Of a stretch of DNA of 64,000 nucleotides, positions 21,128 to 33,027 are shown in pieces (within the stretch, counting starts at the first letter, position 1; every line of letters starts with the position of its first letter). Origin of the DNA: Sebastes aleutianus (Eukaryota > Chordata > Actinopteri > Perciformes > Sebastidae); the NCBI GenBank assembly GCA_916700875.1, contig CAKAKS010000001.1:15355000-15418999 (forward strand). Reading direction: 5' to 3'. A program made the translations under genes and the position numbers. Below the pieces are notes generated by a model. The model did no database searches. It had not been told where the DNA came from and was given only the letters and a program-made list of their open reading frames with translations.

Positions 21128-23513
21128 ATGAAAGGACAAGCGCTGTTTTTCATCTCTCTCCTCTCGCTCGGCTCGGTTATTGGGCAGGTCAGCTACACAA
21201 TACCGGAGGAAATGTCGAAAGGCTCTTTAGTCGGAAATATAGCCCAAGATTTAGGATTAGAAACTAAACGTTTGACTTCTGGTAAAGCTCGAATTTATAC
21301 CCGAGACAGCGACGGGTACATCGAGCTGAACAGAGAAAGAGGAGTCCTCCTCGTCAAAGAGAGAATCGACAGAGAGGCGCTCTGCAGACAGACGACGCCT
21401 TGTGCTTTACATTTTCAGATTATTTTGGAGAATCCGATGGAGTTTTACACCGTTACCGTTCAGATCACAGACATCAATGATAATGCACCTACATTTGAAG
21501 AAGGGGAAATACAATTCAAAATTAGTGAGTCAGCAGTGATCGGGGCTAAATTTGTGCTGGAGAGGGCTGTGGATCTTGATGTTGGAATTAATGATCTAAA
21601 AAATTACGCATTAAAGCCAACCGATAATTTTGCACTGAAAGTGCACAGTAACGCAGATGGGAATAAAAACGTTGAGATGGTGCTACAGAAGGCTTTAGAC
21701 AGAGAGAAACAGGAGCAGATATCTCTGGTGTTAACGGCTGTAGATGGAGGAGAGCCGCAGATGTCAGGAACAATGCTGATTGTTATTACAGTTTTAGACG
21801 TCAATGATAATGCCCCCGTTTTTACACAGCCAACATACAAAGCTACAGTTACTGAGAACTCACCTAAAGGAACAGTTGTTGCAACTGTTTCAGCCTCAGA
21901 TGCGGATCAGGGTTCAAACGGTAAAATAACTTATTCAATCACAAATACATTCGACGAAGTCAGAAAAGTGTTTAAGATAAATGAAGGCAAACGGTGAAGT
22001 TAGTTTAATTGGAAATATTGACTTTGAGGAATCGCGAAATTTTCGAATAAATGTACGTGCTAGTGATGATGGAGGACTCACAGATTCGTGTAAGCTAATT
22101 ATTGATGTGCAAGATGTAAATGACAACAAGCCTGAAATTAACATAATGTCGAAGTCAACTGTGATATCAGAGGATGCTAAACTCAATACAGTCGTTACGA
22201 TGATAAATATTGAGGACAAGGACACTGGAGAAAACGGAGAAGTGCAATGTTTTATTAGCGATAATGTACCATTCATTTTGAAGACCTCAGCAAATAATTT
22301 CTACAGCTTAGTGACAGACAGTGATTTAGACAGAGAGATCGCTTCTCAGTATAATATAACAGTGACGTGCTCTGATGACGGAGTGCCCTCCCTCTCCAGC
22401 AGCGTCACTCTCACCTTACAGATCTCTGATGTGAATGATAACGCGCCTGTCTTTGAGAGGAGCTCATATGAGGCCTACATTATAGAAAACAACACACCAG
22501 GCCTCTCTATATTCACAGTGAAAGCCAGAGACGCTGACTGGAACCAGAATGCCCGTGTTTCTTACATACTGGAGGACTCCTCTGTTAACGGAGTGCCAGT
22601 CTCCTCATATGTGTCCGTTAGTGCTGATAGTGGAGTCATCCATGCAGTGCGCTCTTTTGACTACGAGCAGATCAAAGACTTCCACTTCCGCGTCAAAGCG
22701 CAGGATGGAGGTTCCCCTCCACTCAGTAGCAACGTGACTGTAAAAGTACTGATCCAGGACCAGAACGACAACCCTCCTCAGGTCCTGTACCCAGTCCAGA
22801 CTGGTGGCTCTCTGGTGGCTGAAATGGTGCCTCGTTCAGCAGATGTGGGATATCTGGTCACTAAAGTGGTGGCTGTTGATGTGGACTCTGGACAGAATGC
22901 CTGGCTCTCCTATAAACTGCAGAAAGCCACAGACAGGGCGCTGTTTGAAGTGGGCTTACAGAATGGAGAAATAAGAACTATCCGCCAAGTCACTGATAAA
23001 GATGCTGTGAAACAAAGACTGACTGTTATAGTGGAGGACAACGGGCAGCCCTCTCGTTCAGCTACAGTCATTGTTAACGTGGCGGTGGCGGACAGCTTCC
23101 CTGAAGTGCTGTCTGAGTTCACTGACTTTACACACGACAAGGAGTACAATGACAACCTGACTTTTTACTTAGTGTTGGCTCTGGCTGTAGTCTCCTTCCT
23201 CTTCATCACGTGTTTAGTGGTTATTATATCAGTGAAGATCTACAGGTGGAGACAGTCTCGCGTCCTGTATCACTCCAGTCTCCCTGTGATTCCATATTAT
23301 CCACCACGTTACTCAGACACTTTGGGGACAGGGACTCTCCAACACGTGTACAACTACGAGGTGTGCAGGACGACTGACTCCAGAAAGAGTGACTGTAAGT
23401 TCGGAGGAGCCGGTAGTCAGAACGTGCTGATAATGGACCCCAGTTCTACAGGGACGATGCAGCGGATACAGAGTGAGAAGAGCATCCTGGATGAACCTGA
23501 CTCTCCTCTAGAG
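21128..23513 (+). pseudogene. pcdhg: V7: protocadherin variable exon, B type, one frameshift
   Basis: A B-type exon (MKGQALFF.., CRQTTPC) with EC2 like V4 (EEGEIQF). At about 21983-21988 the sequence reads ATGAAGGCAAACGG where the intact pattern is ATGAGGAAAACGG: one base too many plus substitutions. The frame is lost near residue 286 in EC3, with TGA at 21995-21997. The +1 frame is open from there through EC4 to EC6, the membrane span and the tail, to the GAG|GTTAGA donor. The exon is 2,386 bp, one more than the intact length. The change is not a plain homopolymer error, which favours a real mutation. Private changes in the 3' half: CSDDGVPS and AYIIENN. As written, only a truncated secreted fragment could be made. 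Confidence 0.88.
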
Positions 23514-24096
23514 GTTAGACTGCTTTAACATTGTTTCTACTGACTATTGTAGTGGCAATTTTAAAATTTAAAGCTCGTAGGGTTTCGTTACAAATAATGT
23601 AGCATATCAAGGTTTGAGGATCATCTTGTCTTAAACTCTCTTGTCGGCTGATGTTAGTATTTGTAGTCTCTAAAATATATTCATTCAGTGCTTTTATCTC
23701 TTTTTAGACCTCTTTGCTGAAGTTCACTTTTTCGTTATTGATCGAGTATTAATATTGATGTTTGTTTTCTTGTTACTTCAAAGGCAGATAAACAGCTGCC
23801 TTATTTTTACAATCTGAATTTGCATAATCTATGGAAGTTTATCTGATTGTTTCACTACTCCCTGCTCATATATATCAACCCTTTTTGCTACTTTTTGCCA
23901 CTGATGTTGAACATACACCTACCCAAGTTTTCAATTGAATATATATATTGTGGTCTATATACTTGTCTTTCTTGAGGTCACTCCTATATTTTTGTGGGCA
24001 TCAGTCATAGGATAGTTTGTAAGTGTTGGCACATTAATCCGTGTCTTGTGGTTGAACTTCTGCAGTGATGTCGGTCGTTTATCAGAATGTCTCAAT

Positions 24097-24117
24097 TTCA
24101 GAACCTCGGACAGCGAC
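24097..24117 (+). promoter_or_regulatory. RE1/NRSE-like site
   Basis: TTCAGAACC, TC, GGACAGCGAC: strong match in both halves, in an interval with little other conservation. Confidence 0.75.
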
Positions 24118-24462
24118 AATAACATTGTCTGCTTCTTTTTCTTCTTCTCAGTGTTTCCCATTTATATAGTGAGATGTGTTTTTACGTTATTCACTTCTCT
24201 GGCTAAATTGTTCCAGATTTTTTAATCTGTGTGCTTTTTATGATTTTAATCAAACTTAGTTATTTTTAAAATGACTCTCTATATAAATACATCATTCCAT
24301 AGTTAAAGTGACGGCAGAACATGGCTGTAGCACCCATGGGTTTGGGCATATGTTAATATTACAGCTCTATTTATAATTACTTTCATTCAACTTCAGATTT
24401 TTTCACAGTGAGTCTTCTGAACATATATTCTATTATGTTGTATTTCTGCAGTTTTACATTGT

Positions 24463-24487
24463 GGACTCTTAGGGCCGCTGTTGACCA
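24463..24487 (+). promoter_or_regulatory. CSE (CGCT box) promoter element of V8
   Basis: CGCT at 24476-24479, 278 bp before the ATG; CCTCCCATGT at +53 (24529-24538). Confidence 0.85.
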
Positions 24488-24753
24488 GAGTGTCGACGGC
24501 TGGCAGTAACAGTGGGGTTGCAGCAGCACCTCCCATGTAACATCGACATAATAAAGAAAGAGCAGGACGGGAAAGAACGGACACTCGAGTCGTGCAGAAT
24601 ATTTGAAAAGAAGACGTCGATATTTTGGGACTTTATTTCTCTGGTGTGGATTATTCATACAGGCGCTAAATCAACGTTTGATACTTGAATCGATATCAGT
24701 TTTTTGTCGGATATAAACACGCTGAATCAGGCGGAAACGGTTCAGATAGAACA

Positions 24754-27138
24754 ATGAAAAGGCAAGTACTGCTGTTCATCTGTCTCCTCTCCGTCGGCTC
24801 GGTGCTCGGGCAGGTCAGCTACTCTATTCCGGAGGAAATGGCCAAAGGATCTTTAGTGGGAAACATAGCACAAGATTTAGGTTTACAAACTAAACGTCTG
24901 GTATCTGGTAAAGCACGAATTTATACCCGAGACAGTGACGGGTACATCGAGCTGAACAGAGAAAGAGGAGTCCTCCTCGTCAAAGAGAGAATCGACAGAG
25001 AGGCGCTCTGCAGACAGACGACGCCTTGTGCTTTACATTTTCAGATTATTTTAGAGAATCCGATGGAATTTTACACTGTTACCGTTCAGATCACAGATAT
25101 TAATGATAACACACCAACCTTTGAAAAAGGTGAGATGAAATTCAAAATTAGTGAATCAGCAGTGATCGGGGCTAAATTTGTGCTGGAGAGGGCTGTGGAT
25201 CTTGATGTTGGAATTAATGATCTAAAAAGCTACGAATTAAGACCAACTGATAATTTTGCTCTGAAACTGCGCAATAACGCAGATGGGAATAAAAACGTTG
25301 AGATGGTGCTACAGAAGCCTTTAGACAGAGAGAAACAGGAGCAGATATCTCTGGTGTTAACGGCTGTAGATGGAGGAGAGCCGCAGATGTCAGGAACAAT
25401 GCTGATTGTTATTACAGTGTTAGACATCAATGATAATGCCCCCGTTTTTACACAGCCAACATACAAATCTACAGTTACTGAAAACTCCCCTAAAGGAACA
25501 GTTGTTGCCACTGTTTCAGCTTCAGATGCAGATCAGGGTTCAAACGGTAAAATAACGTATTCAATAACAAATACTTTAGATGATATCAGGAAATTATTTG
25601 AGATAAATGAGGAAAACGGCGTAGTTACTTTATTTGGAAATATTGATTTTGAGGAGTCGCGAAACTATCAAATAAATGTACTTGCTAGTGACGATGGAGG
25701 ACTCACAGATTCTTGTAAGTTAATTGTTGATGTGCAAGATGTAAATGACAACAAACCTGAAATCAACATAATGTCGAAGTCAACTGTGATATCAGAGGAT
25801 GCCAAACTCAATACAGTCGTTACAATGATACATATTGAGGACAGGGACACTGGAGAAAACGGAGAAGTGCAATGCTTTATCAGCGAAAATATACCCTTCA
25901 TTTTAAAAACATCAACAAATAATTTCTATAGTTTAGTGACAGACAGTGATTTAGACAGAGAGATCGCTTCTCAGTATAATATAACAGTGACGTGCTCTGA
26001 TGAGGGAGTGCCCTCCCTCTCCAGCAGCGTCACTCTCACCTTACAGATCTCTGATGTGAATGATAACGCGCCTGTCTTTGAGAGGAGCTCATATGAGGCC
26101 TACATTGTAGAAAACAACACACCAGGCCTCTCTATATTCACAGTGAAAGCCAGAGACGCTGACTGGAACCAGAATGCCCGTGTTTCTTACATACTGGAGG
26201 ACTCCTCTGTTAACGGAGTGCAAGTCTCCTCATATGTGTCCGTTAGTGCTGATAGTGGAGTCATCCATGCAGTGCGCTCTTTTGACTACGAGCAGATCAA
26301 AGACTTCCGCTTCCGCGTCAAAGCGCAGGATGGAGGTTCCCCTCCACTCAGTAGCAATGTGACTGTGAAAGTACTGATCCAGGATCAGAACGACAACCCC
26401 CCTCAGGTCCTGTACCCAGTCCAGACTGGTGGCTCTCTGGTAGCTGAAATGGTGCCTCGTTCAGCAGATGTGGGCTATCTGGTCACTAAAGTGGTGGCTG
26501 TTGATGTGGACTCTGGACAGAATGCCTGGCTCTCCTATAAACTGCAGAAAGCCACAGACAGGGCGCTGTTTGAAGTGGGCTTACAGAATGGAGAAATAAG
26601 AACTATCCGCCAAGCCACTGATAAAGATGCTGTGAAACAAAGACTGACTGTTATAGTGGAGGACAACGGGCAGCCCTCTCGTTCAGCTACAGTCATTGTT
26701 AACGTGGCGGTGGCGGACAGCTTCCCTGAAGTGCTGTCTGAGTTTACTGACTTTACACACGACAAGGAGTACAACGACAACCTGACTTTTTACTTAGTGT
26801 TGGCTCTGGCTGTAGTCTCCTTCCTCTTCATCACGTGTTTAGTGGTTATTATATCAGTGAAGATCTACAGGTGGAGACAGTCTCGCGTCCTGTATCACTC
26901 CAGTCTCCCTGTGATTCCATATTATCCACCACGTTACTCAGACACTTTGGGGACAGGGACTCTCCAACACGTGTACAACTACGAGGTGTGCAGGACGACT
27001 GACTCCAGAAAGAGTGACTGTAAGTTCGGAGGAGTCGGTAGTCAGAACGTGCTGATAATGGACCCCAGTTCTACAGGGACGATGCAGCGGATACAGAGTG
27101 AGAAGAGCATCCTGGATGAACCAGACTCTCCTCTAGAG
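24754..27138 (+). CDS. pcdhg: V8: protocadherin variable exon, A/B mosaic, intact
   Basis: 795 codons. The frame extends upstream to a TTG only; the ATG in AGAACAATGAAA starts the signal peptide MKRQVLLFICLLSVGSVLGQ, whose last 16 residues equal V3 (A type). EC1 then switches to B-type sequence (KARIYTRDSDGYIEL, CRQTTPC). EC2 returns to a V6-like stretch (DLKSYELRPTDNFALKLRN). EC3 is again B-like (FEESRNYQINV). It therefore looks assembled from A and B segments by conversion. The N-terminus MKRQ is shared with V17. Shared-half changes: NGVQVSS, KDFRFRV, GGVGSQN. Donor GAG|GTTAGA; unspliced reading would add 20 residues. Confidence 0.94.
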
Positions 27139-27210
27139 GTTAGAAATTTCCCTCTTTGGTTATTGCAAAGCTGTATCTTGAAATGTTTGTCTGATAGCTG
27201 ACAACAGAAT

Positions 27211-27231
27211 TTCAGCACCTTGGACAGAGGC
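27211..27231 (+). promoter_or_regulatory. RE1/NRSE-like site
   Basis: TTCAGCACC, TT, GGACAGAGGC: perfect left half and GGACAG core; the far end of the right half is weaker. Confidence 0.65.
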
Positions 27232-27253
27232 AGTACTATGTTACACACATCCA

Positions 27254-27354
<101 letters not shown>

Positions 27355-27552
27355 CATGCCATAGTTGTAATAATATGCGTTCTGTTGTGTGGTTTTTGTA
27401 GTTATATGTGGCATTTGTGTGATGTTTGGATGGAGGGCACCACCTTTTTGATAAATAATTTTAAAGTTGTTTTATTATACCAGTAATACATATAATGCAC
27501 ATTCCTAATTTCAACTGATATTAGATTTACTTTTCTTGCAATTCCACTATAT

Positions 27553-27579
27553 GAACTCCATGGGCCGCTGTTGGTCAAC
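27553..27579 (+). promoter_or_regulatory. CSE (CGCT box) promoter element of V9, diverged
   Basis: GAACTCCATGGGCCGCTG then TTGGTCAAC; CGCT at 27566-27569, 272 bp before the inner ATG. The 3' part (TTGGTCAAC) departs from TTGACCAG. CCTCCCATGT is kept at +47 (27613-27622). Confidence 0.75.
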
Positions 27580-27837
27580 GTGTTGCAGCCTTGGAGAGGA
27601 TTTGAAGCAGATCCTCCCATGTCATGTCGTTATTTCAGAGAAAGAAAAGGGGAGAAAGCACTGTTCACGGACAGATTGCCTCTTACATGGAAACGCTGAG
27701 CTGTTAGACTCTTCTTAAACATTTGTGGATTTACTCGATATTCTTTGATCTATTCATTTTCACATGGAGATATTTTTGTTGTGAAACCGAGTGAAATACC
27801 TTTTTTTGTGGCGCAAACGTGAACTATGGATAGAACA

Positions 27838-30220
27838 ATGGGACGGCAAGTACTGTTTTTCATCTCGATCTTCTCTCTCGGTGCAGTTCTCGGTCAAGTC
27901 AGCTACTCTATTCCGGAGGAAATGGCAAAGGGCTCTGTCGTGGGCAACATAGCACGGGATTTAGGTTTGGATGTGAAAAGATTAAAGTCAGGTAAAGCCC
28001 GTATATTTACGGGCGACAGCGCAGAATACATCGAGCTGAGCAGAGAAAGAGGAGTCCTCCTCGTGAAAGAGAAAATAGACAGAGAGGCGCTCTGCAGACA
28101 GACGACGCCTTGTGCTTTACATCTGCAGATTATTCTAGAGAACCCAATGGAGCTTTTTCGAATAACAGTAGAGATTACCGACATCAACGACAACAGTCCC
28201 AGTTTTAAAAACGACGAGAGACGTTTTGAAATTAGCGAATCCGCAGTTACAGGATCTAAATTTGTGTTAGAGAGAGCGGTCGATGCAGACATTGGCTTAA
28301 ATGGACTGAAAAATTACAGCTTGAAACCTACAGATAATTTTGTACTGAACATACAAAGTCATGCAGATGGAATTAAAAAGGTTGAAATGGTGTTGCACAA
28401 GCCGTTAGATCGAGAGAAAGAGGACCAAATATCGTTGTTGTTAACAGCTGTAGATGGAGGAGAACCTCAGATGTCTGGTACAGTAAAGATTTATGTGACC
28501 GTGCTCGATGCAAACGACAATGCTCCTGTTTTTACGCAGTCCGTTTATAAGGCAGCCATAGCTGAAAATTCTCAGAAAGGAACAACACTGACAACAGTGA
28601 GTGCTTCTGATGCAGATAAAGGAACAAACGGGGACGTTTCATATTCAGTGTCGAGCACTATGGACAGTGTGTCTGATATATTTACAATAAATGAAAACGG
28701 TGAAGTAATACTAATCGGTGAGGTTGACTTTGAAAAAGCAAAATATTACCGAATCGATATCGAAGCTCAGAGACAGTGGTGGTCTTTCTGATTCCAGTAA
28801 GATTATTGTTGATGTTATTGATATTAATGATAATAAACCTGTAATCAGTATACTTTCCAAATCTGATTCAATCCCAGAAGACTCTCCCCAAAATACAGTC
28901 ATAGTTATGTTCAGTGTCCTTGACCCTGATTCAAGTAACAATGGTCAAGTGAACTGCAGAATAAACGGCAACATACCGTTTAGTATTACCACTTCTTCTA
29001 ATGATTTCTATAGTTTAGTGACCGACAGTGATTTAGACAGAGAGAGAGCCTCTCAGTATAATATAACAGTGACGTGCTCTGATGAGGGAGTGCCCTCCCT
29101 CTCCAGCAGCGTCACTCTCACCTTACAGATCTCTGATGTGAATGATAACGCGCCTGTCTTTGAGAGGAGCTCATATGAGGCCTACATTGTAGAAAACAAC
29201 ACACCAGGCCTCTCTATATTCACAGTGAAAGCCAGAGACGCTGACTGGAACCAGAATGCCCGTGTTTCTTACATACTGGAGGACTCCTCTGTTAACGGAG
29301 TGCCAGTCTCCTCATATGTGTCCGTTAGTGCTGATAGTGGAGTCATCCATGCAGTGCGCTCTTTTGACTACGAGCAGATCAAAGACTTCCACTTCCGCGT
29401 CAAAGCGCAGGATGGAGGTTCCCCTCCACTCAGTAGCAACGTGACCGTGAAAATACTGATCCAGGACCAGAACGACAACCCTCCTCAGGTCCTGTATCCA
29501 GTCCAGACCAGTGGCTCTCTGGTGGCTGAAATGGTGCCTCGTTCAGCAGATGTGGGCTATCTGGTCACTAAAGTGGTGGCTGTTGATGTGGACTCTGGAC
29601 AGAATGCCTGGCTCTCCTATAAACTGCAGAAAGCCACAGACAGGGCGCTGTTTGAAGTGGGCTTACAGAATGGAGAAATAAGAACTATCCGCCAAGTCAC
29701 TGATAAAGATGCTGTGAAACAAAGACTGACTGTTATAGTGGAGGACAACGGGCAGCCCTCTCGTTCAGCTACAGTCATTGTTAACGTGGCGGTGGCGGAC
29801 AGCTTCCCTGAAGTGCTGTCTGAGTTCACTGACTTTACACACGACAAGGAGTACAATGACAACCTGACTTTTTACTTAGTGTTGGCTCTGGCTGTAGTCT
29901 CCTTCCTCTTCATCACGTGTTTAGTGGTTATTATATCAGTGAAGATCTACAGGTGGAGACAGTCTCGCGTCCTGTATCACTCCAGTCTCCCTGTGATTCC
30001 ATATTATCCACCACGTTACTCAGACACTTTGGGGACAGGGACTCTCCAACACGTGTACAACTACGAGGTGTGCAGGACGACTGACTCCAGAAAGAGTGAC
30101 TGTAAGTTCGGAGGAGCCGGTAGTCAGAACGTGCTGATAATGGACCCCAGTTCTACAGGGACGATGCAGCGGATACAGAGTGAGAAGAGCATCCTGGATG
30201 AACCAGACTCTCCTTTAGAG
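27838..30220 (+). pseudogene. pcdhg: V9: protocadherin variable exon with one frameshift
   Basis: Starts at the ATG in AGAACAATGGGA (MGRQVLFFISIF..); a second in-frame ATG four codons upstream (27826) also has a good context and cannot be ruled out. EC1 differs from the A and B types (DVKRLKSGKARIFTGD; CRQTTPC) and resembles the downstream group. Near residue 311, at 28768-28771, the sequence has CAGAGAC after GCT where relatives have GTAGAC: one base too many, giving TGA at 28789-28791 near the end of EC3. The +1 frame continues as SGGLSDSSK through EC4 to the tail and the TTAGAG|GTCAGT donor. The exon is 2,383 bp, one more than the 794-codon class. Private change VQTSGSL in EC6. As written the product stops in EC3. 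Confidence 0.87.
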
Positions 30221-31256
30221 GTCAGTTTCATGGAATGACACAAAGTGTTGCAATACGCCTTTATTGATAGCACTTTTTTCTCTCTATTCATTATGTTGCT
30301 CACTAAACTTGGGGCTCTTGGAAAGCTCAGAATCATAATACAATGCACTTTTGCTTTATTCTTTAGCCAGTTTCTGGTCCTTACAACCTTTTGTCATTAT
30401 TAGTCTTATAAAGACACCTTTAACTTCAAATGTAATAGACATTTCCCTTGGCAGAACACCCAGGGAGTATTTGAGTTGTTGGTTGCATAGTGCATGTGAT
30501 CTGTCCTGCTCAGATTCACAGTGTGCATTAATTTACTATCACTTAATTCCAACTAGCTTGCTATCACATCCCCCTGTATTATGTGATTACATATTTGTCA
30601 TCTGTTTCCCTAGCAAAGACAATGCCTTCTTAAAGTCTGCAGCTGTTACTCGGTTTTCAACTGTCAACTGTAGTTAACAAGTGCAGTGACTCTGAAACAG
30701 ACACATTATGCACTAATGTGTCTGTGCATGCTTTTACAGAGAATTGATGGATTTCATGGATTTTAAGACAACAATTTGGAAGTGTATTTTAGTATTTGAA
30801 CCCTGACTTTTTATGCAGTAAGTTTGCTATTATCTTTCAGAGCTCTGCAATAGAGTGTAACTATTGATTAAGAGCTGTTAGTGCTGGGTTAAGACACTTT
30901 ATAGTTGATTTGCACATAAAACACTTTAAATGCTGTGTGTAAGAATGTTTGGATCGCCAAAAGTGAAACAAGGGCTTCTGTTCTACTGCTCGTCTACTGT
31001 TGTCAACGCAGGAGACAAGATTTATTATAAGCTGTTTTTAGATTGTACTTTGTTATTAGTTTTTTCACCCTGAATATTTGATATGGGCAAACTTGACTTG
31101 TGTTTATTAGTCTGAACATCTCTTTCCTGTTGAATAAGTATCATAATTATTTGCAAAACAGAAATCTTTCTTTAGCCTTTTTTTGTAACTGCAACATTCT
31201 CAGGCCAGTTGTCATTAAAACCATGGGTCCTGCCTATTGGTTAATATTATTGTGCA

Positions 31257-31283
31257 TTCAGCACCAGAGTCATGGACAGCGCT
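31257..31283 (+). promoter_or_regulatory. Expanded-gap RE1/NRSE-like site
   Basis: TTCAGCACC, eight bases, GGACAGCGCT: both halves match the consensus very well, about 17 bp centre to centre. It is the only RE1-like site noticed in this 2.8-kb interval. Confidence 0.6.
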
Positions 31284-32766
31284 AGCCAGAGAGGGACACT
31301 GCTAAAGACACACCAGTGTAACAGGCAAAGCATTATGGCCAGTCACTCCAAAACACATATTTACAGTGTCCGTTTCCAGAAGATTGTTTCACCACGTCTG
31401 TGAAAGTCAATTTTATGTCCTTAGATCCCATGGCATATTACTAGGAAATACTCTGTGTTGTTGCTAAATACTGGTTAGATAAGAAGACCTATAGTCTGTT
31501 AACTGATGTGGCATTGCACCGGAGTCAAAAGCGTTGTCAAAGCAGTCAGCGTGGTTGTTCCCTACATTACTATTCCATATTTCAGTTGTCCTTATGTTGA
31601 TTTCTCCTCATTGGCTGCTTCTCAGTATTTGGTGAGGTAAATAATCAAACTAGCACACTGTTAAATAGTGTGGGAAGCATTGATGTGGGAGTGTTAAAGT
31701 TACCCAGCCAAACACTGGGAGATTCACTGACCCTCAAGGGGAATTATTGAAATTGACTGCAATGAGCTCTGCAGTGTGATTGTTATTAGGACCAGAATGG
31801 CATGAGATTAAACTGGCTGTGCTTGTTTGGTAAATATAATAGTTGACAACACATTGCCACTACCATCATCCCTGCTGTGCATGTTGTCTGTATTATCCAC
31901 CTCTTGTTGAGCTCCTGTTAGTCACAGCAAAGACACACCTAGGGCAAAAGATTCACAGTTACCTTGCTGTGATCTGCTCTGATGACAGTCCACCTAGCTG
32001 TCCTGTTGCATCTACATATGTCTTAATGGAGCAGAAAAAGTCACTCTGTCTGAGTTCCTGCTCCAACCTGATCCAAATAGCTGCTTTTCAGGCTACACAG
32101 AGCTGTTGAAAGTAAACAAAAAGATTAAAATGTAGAATAGTGAGTCACAAATACAGTTCACGGAGAGTAAATGGAAAATAGTTAGTAAATGGTTATAGTG
32201 TCAGTTTAAATTACAGGTGGTGGATGTAAATCAAATGGAAAATAGAGAGTAATATTTCCATGGGTGGGTGCAGATAGGGTGATGAATGACCTTATGCTCC
32301 ATCTGTTCAGCAATTAAATAAGTTCAGGTGAACATTTTTAGTTATCAGCTTGATCCTGGTCATTCCTGACAAGACTGTGGAGGGAGATTTCTAGCTGGAA
32401 AATAAGTTTAATAAGCTGCTGCAGGGATAGCCTCTCGGATGTTTCTGTCGTTAGTTCCCATAAGTGAAAAAGGTTAATATTAATAATTTAACAAGGTTTG
32501 ATGATACCCCCTTTCTCTAACTTCTTTGTCAGATAATAATCGCCTCAGTAAACAATTAGATACAGTATGTGTCTTCAATTAAAAAGGGACTATTAAGTTA
32601 ATGTTAAGTTAGCATTTATTTTGGAGCTACAGAATACCTATTACGTGAGCAGTTACATTTAAAAAAAAAAAAGGCGTTGCTTGATTTTTAATGACTTATA
32701 GTGTTATTTAATTCTTCATATTGAACCTCCTACTGCATAGTGTACTTTCCTGCAGTGCATGTATTT

Positions 32767-32792
32767 GGACTCTCAGGGCCGCTGTTGACCAA
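32767..32792 (+). promoter_or_regulatory. CSE (CGCT box) promoter element of V10
   Basis: GGACTCTCAGGGCCGCTG then TTGACCAA; CGCT at 32780-32783, 248 bp before the ATG, the shortest distance in the array. Confidence 0.85.
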
Positions 32793-33027
32793 TGTAGAGC
32801 CTACCCCCCCATCATGTGTTACATTAAAAAGAGAAAGAGACACCCATACTGCACACAACCTTCGTTGCAGACAACCGGAGACATCCGCGCTGCGATTCGT
32901 ATTTTCGGATTTAAGAAACACGACGATAATCTGCATTTGGAACATTTTGTAATTGTGGGACCTTAACGCTTTGGATTATATCTTTACATCTACAGTATTT
33001 GTGGAATTTAAAATGTCGGAGAGAACA

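Larger units (their letters stand above)
23514..24753. other. Intergenic interval I7 (V7 to V8)
   Basis: No gene seen. AT-rich, not clearly related to the other intervals except at its ends. One RE1 (24097), CSE (24463), leader. Confidence 0.85.
30221..33027. other. Intergenic interval I9 (V9 to V10), the longest
   Basis: 2.8 kb with no supported gene. Unlike the other intervals it shares little with its neighbours. Seen in it: an expanded-gap RE1 (31257), a short A-run (about 32660), the CSE (32767) and the V10 leader. The small open frames have no family signature and no conservation that can be judged here. Confidence 0.8.

Noticed and set aside
32660..32673. A-run in I9 as the tail of a retroposed copy
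   Set aside because: No target-site duplication or recognisable body next to it.
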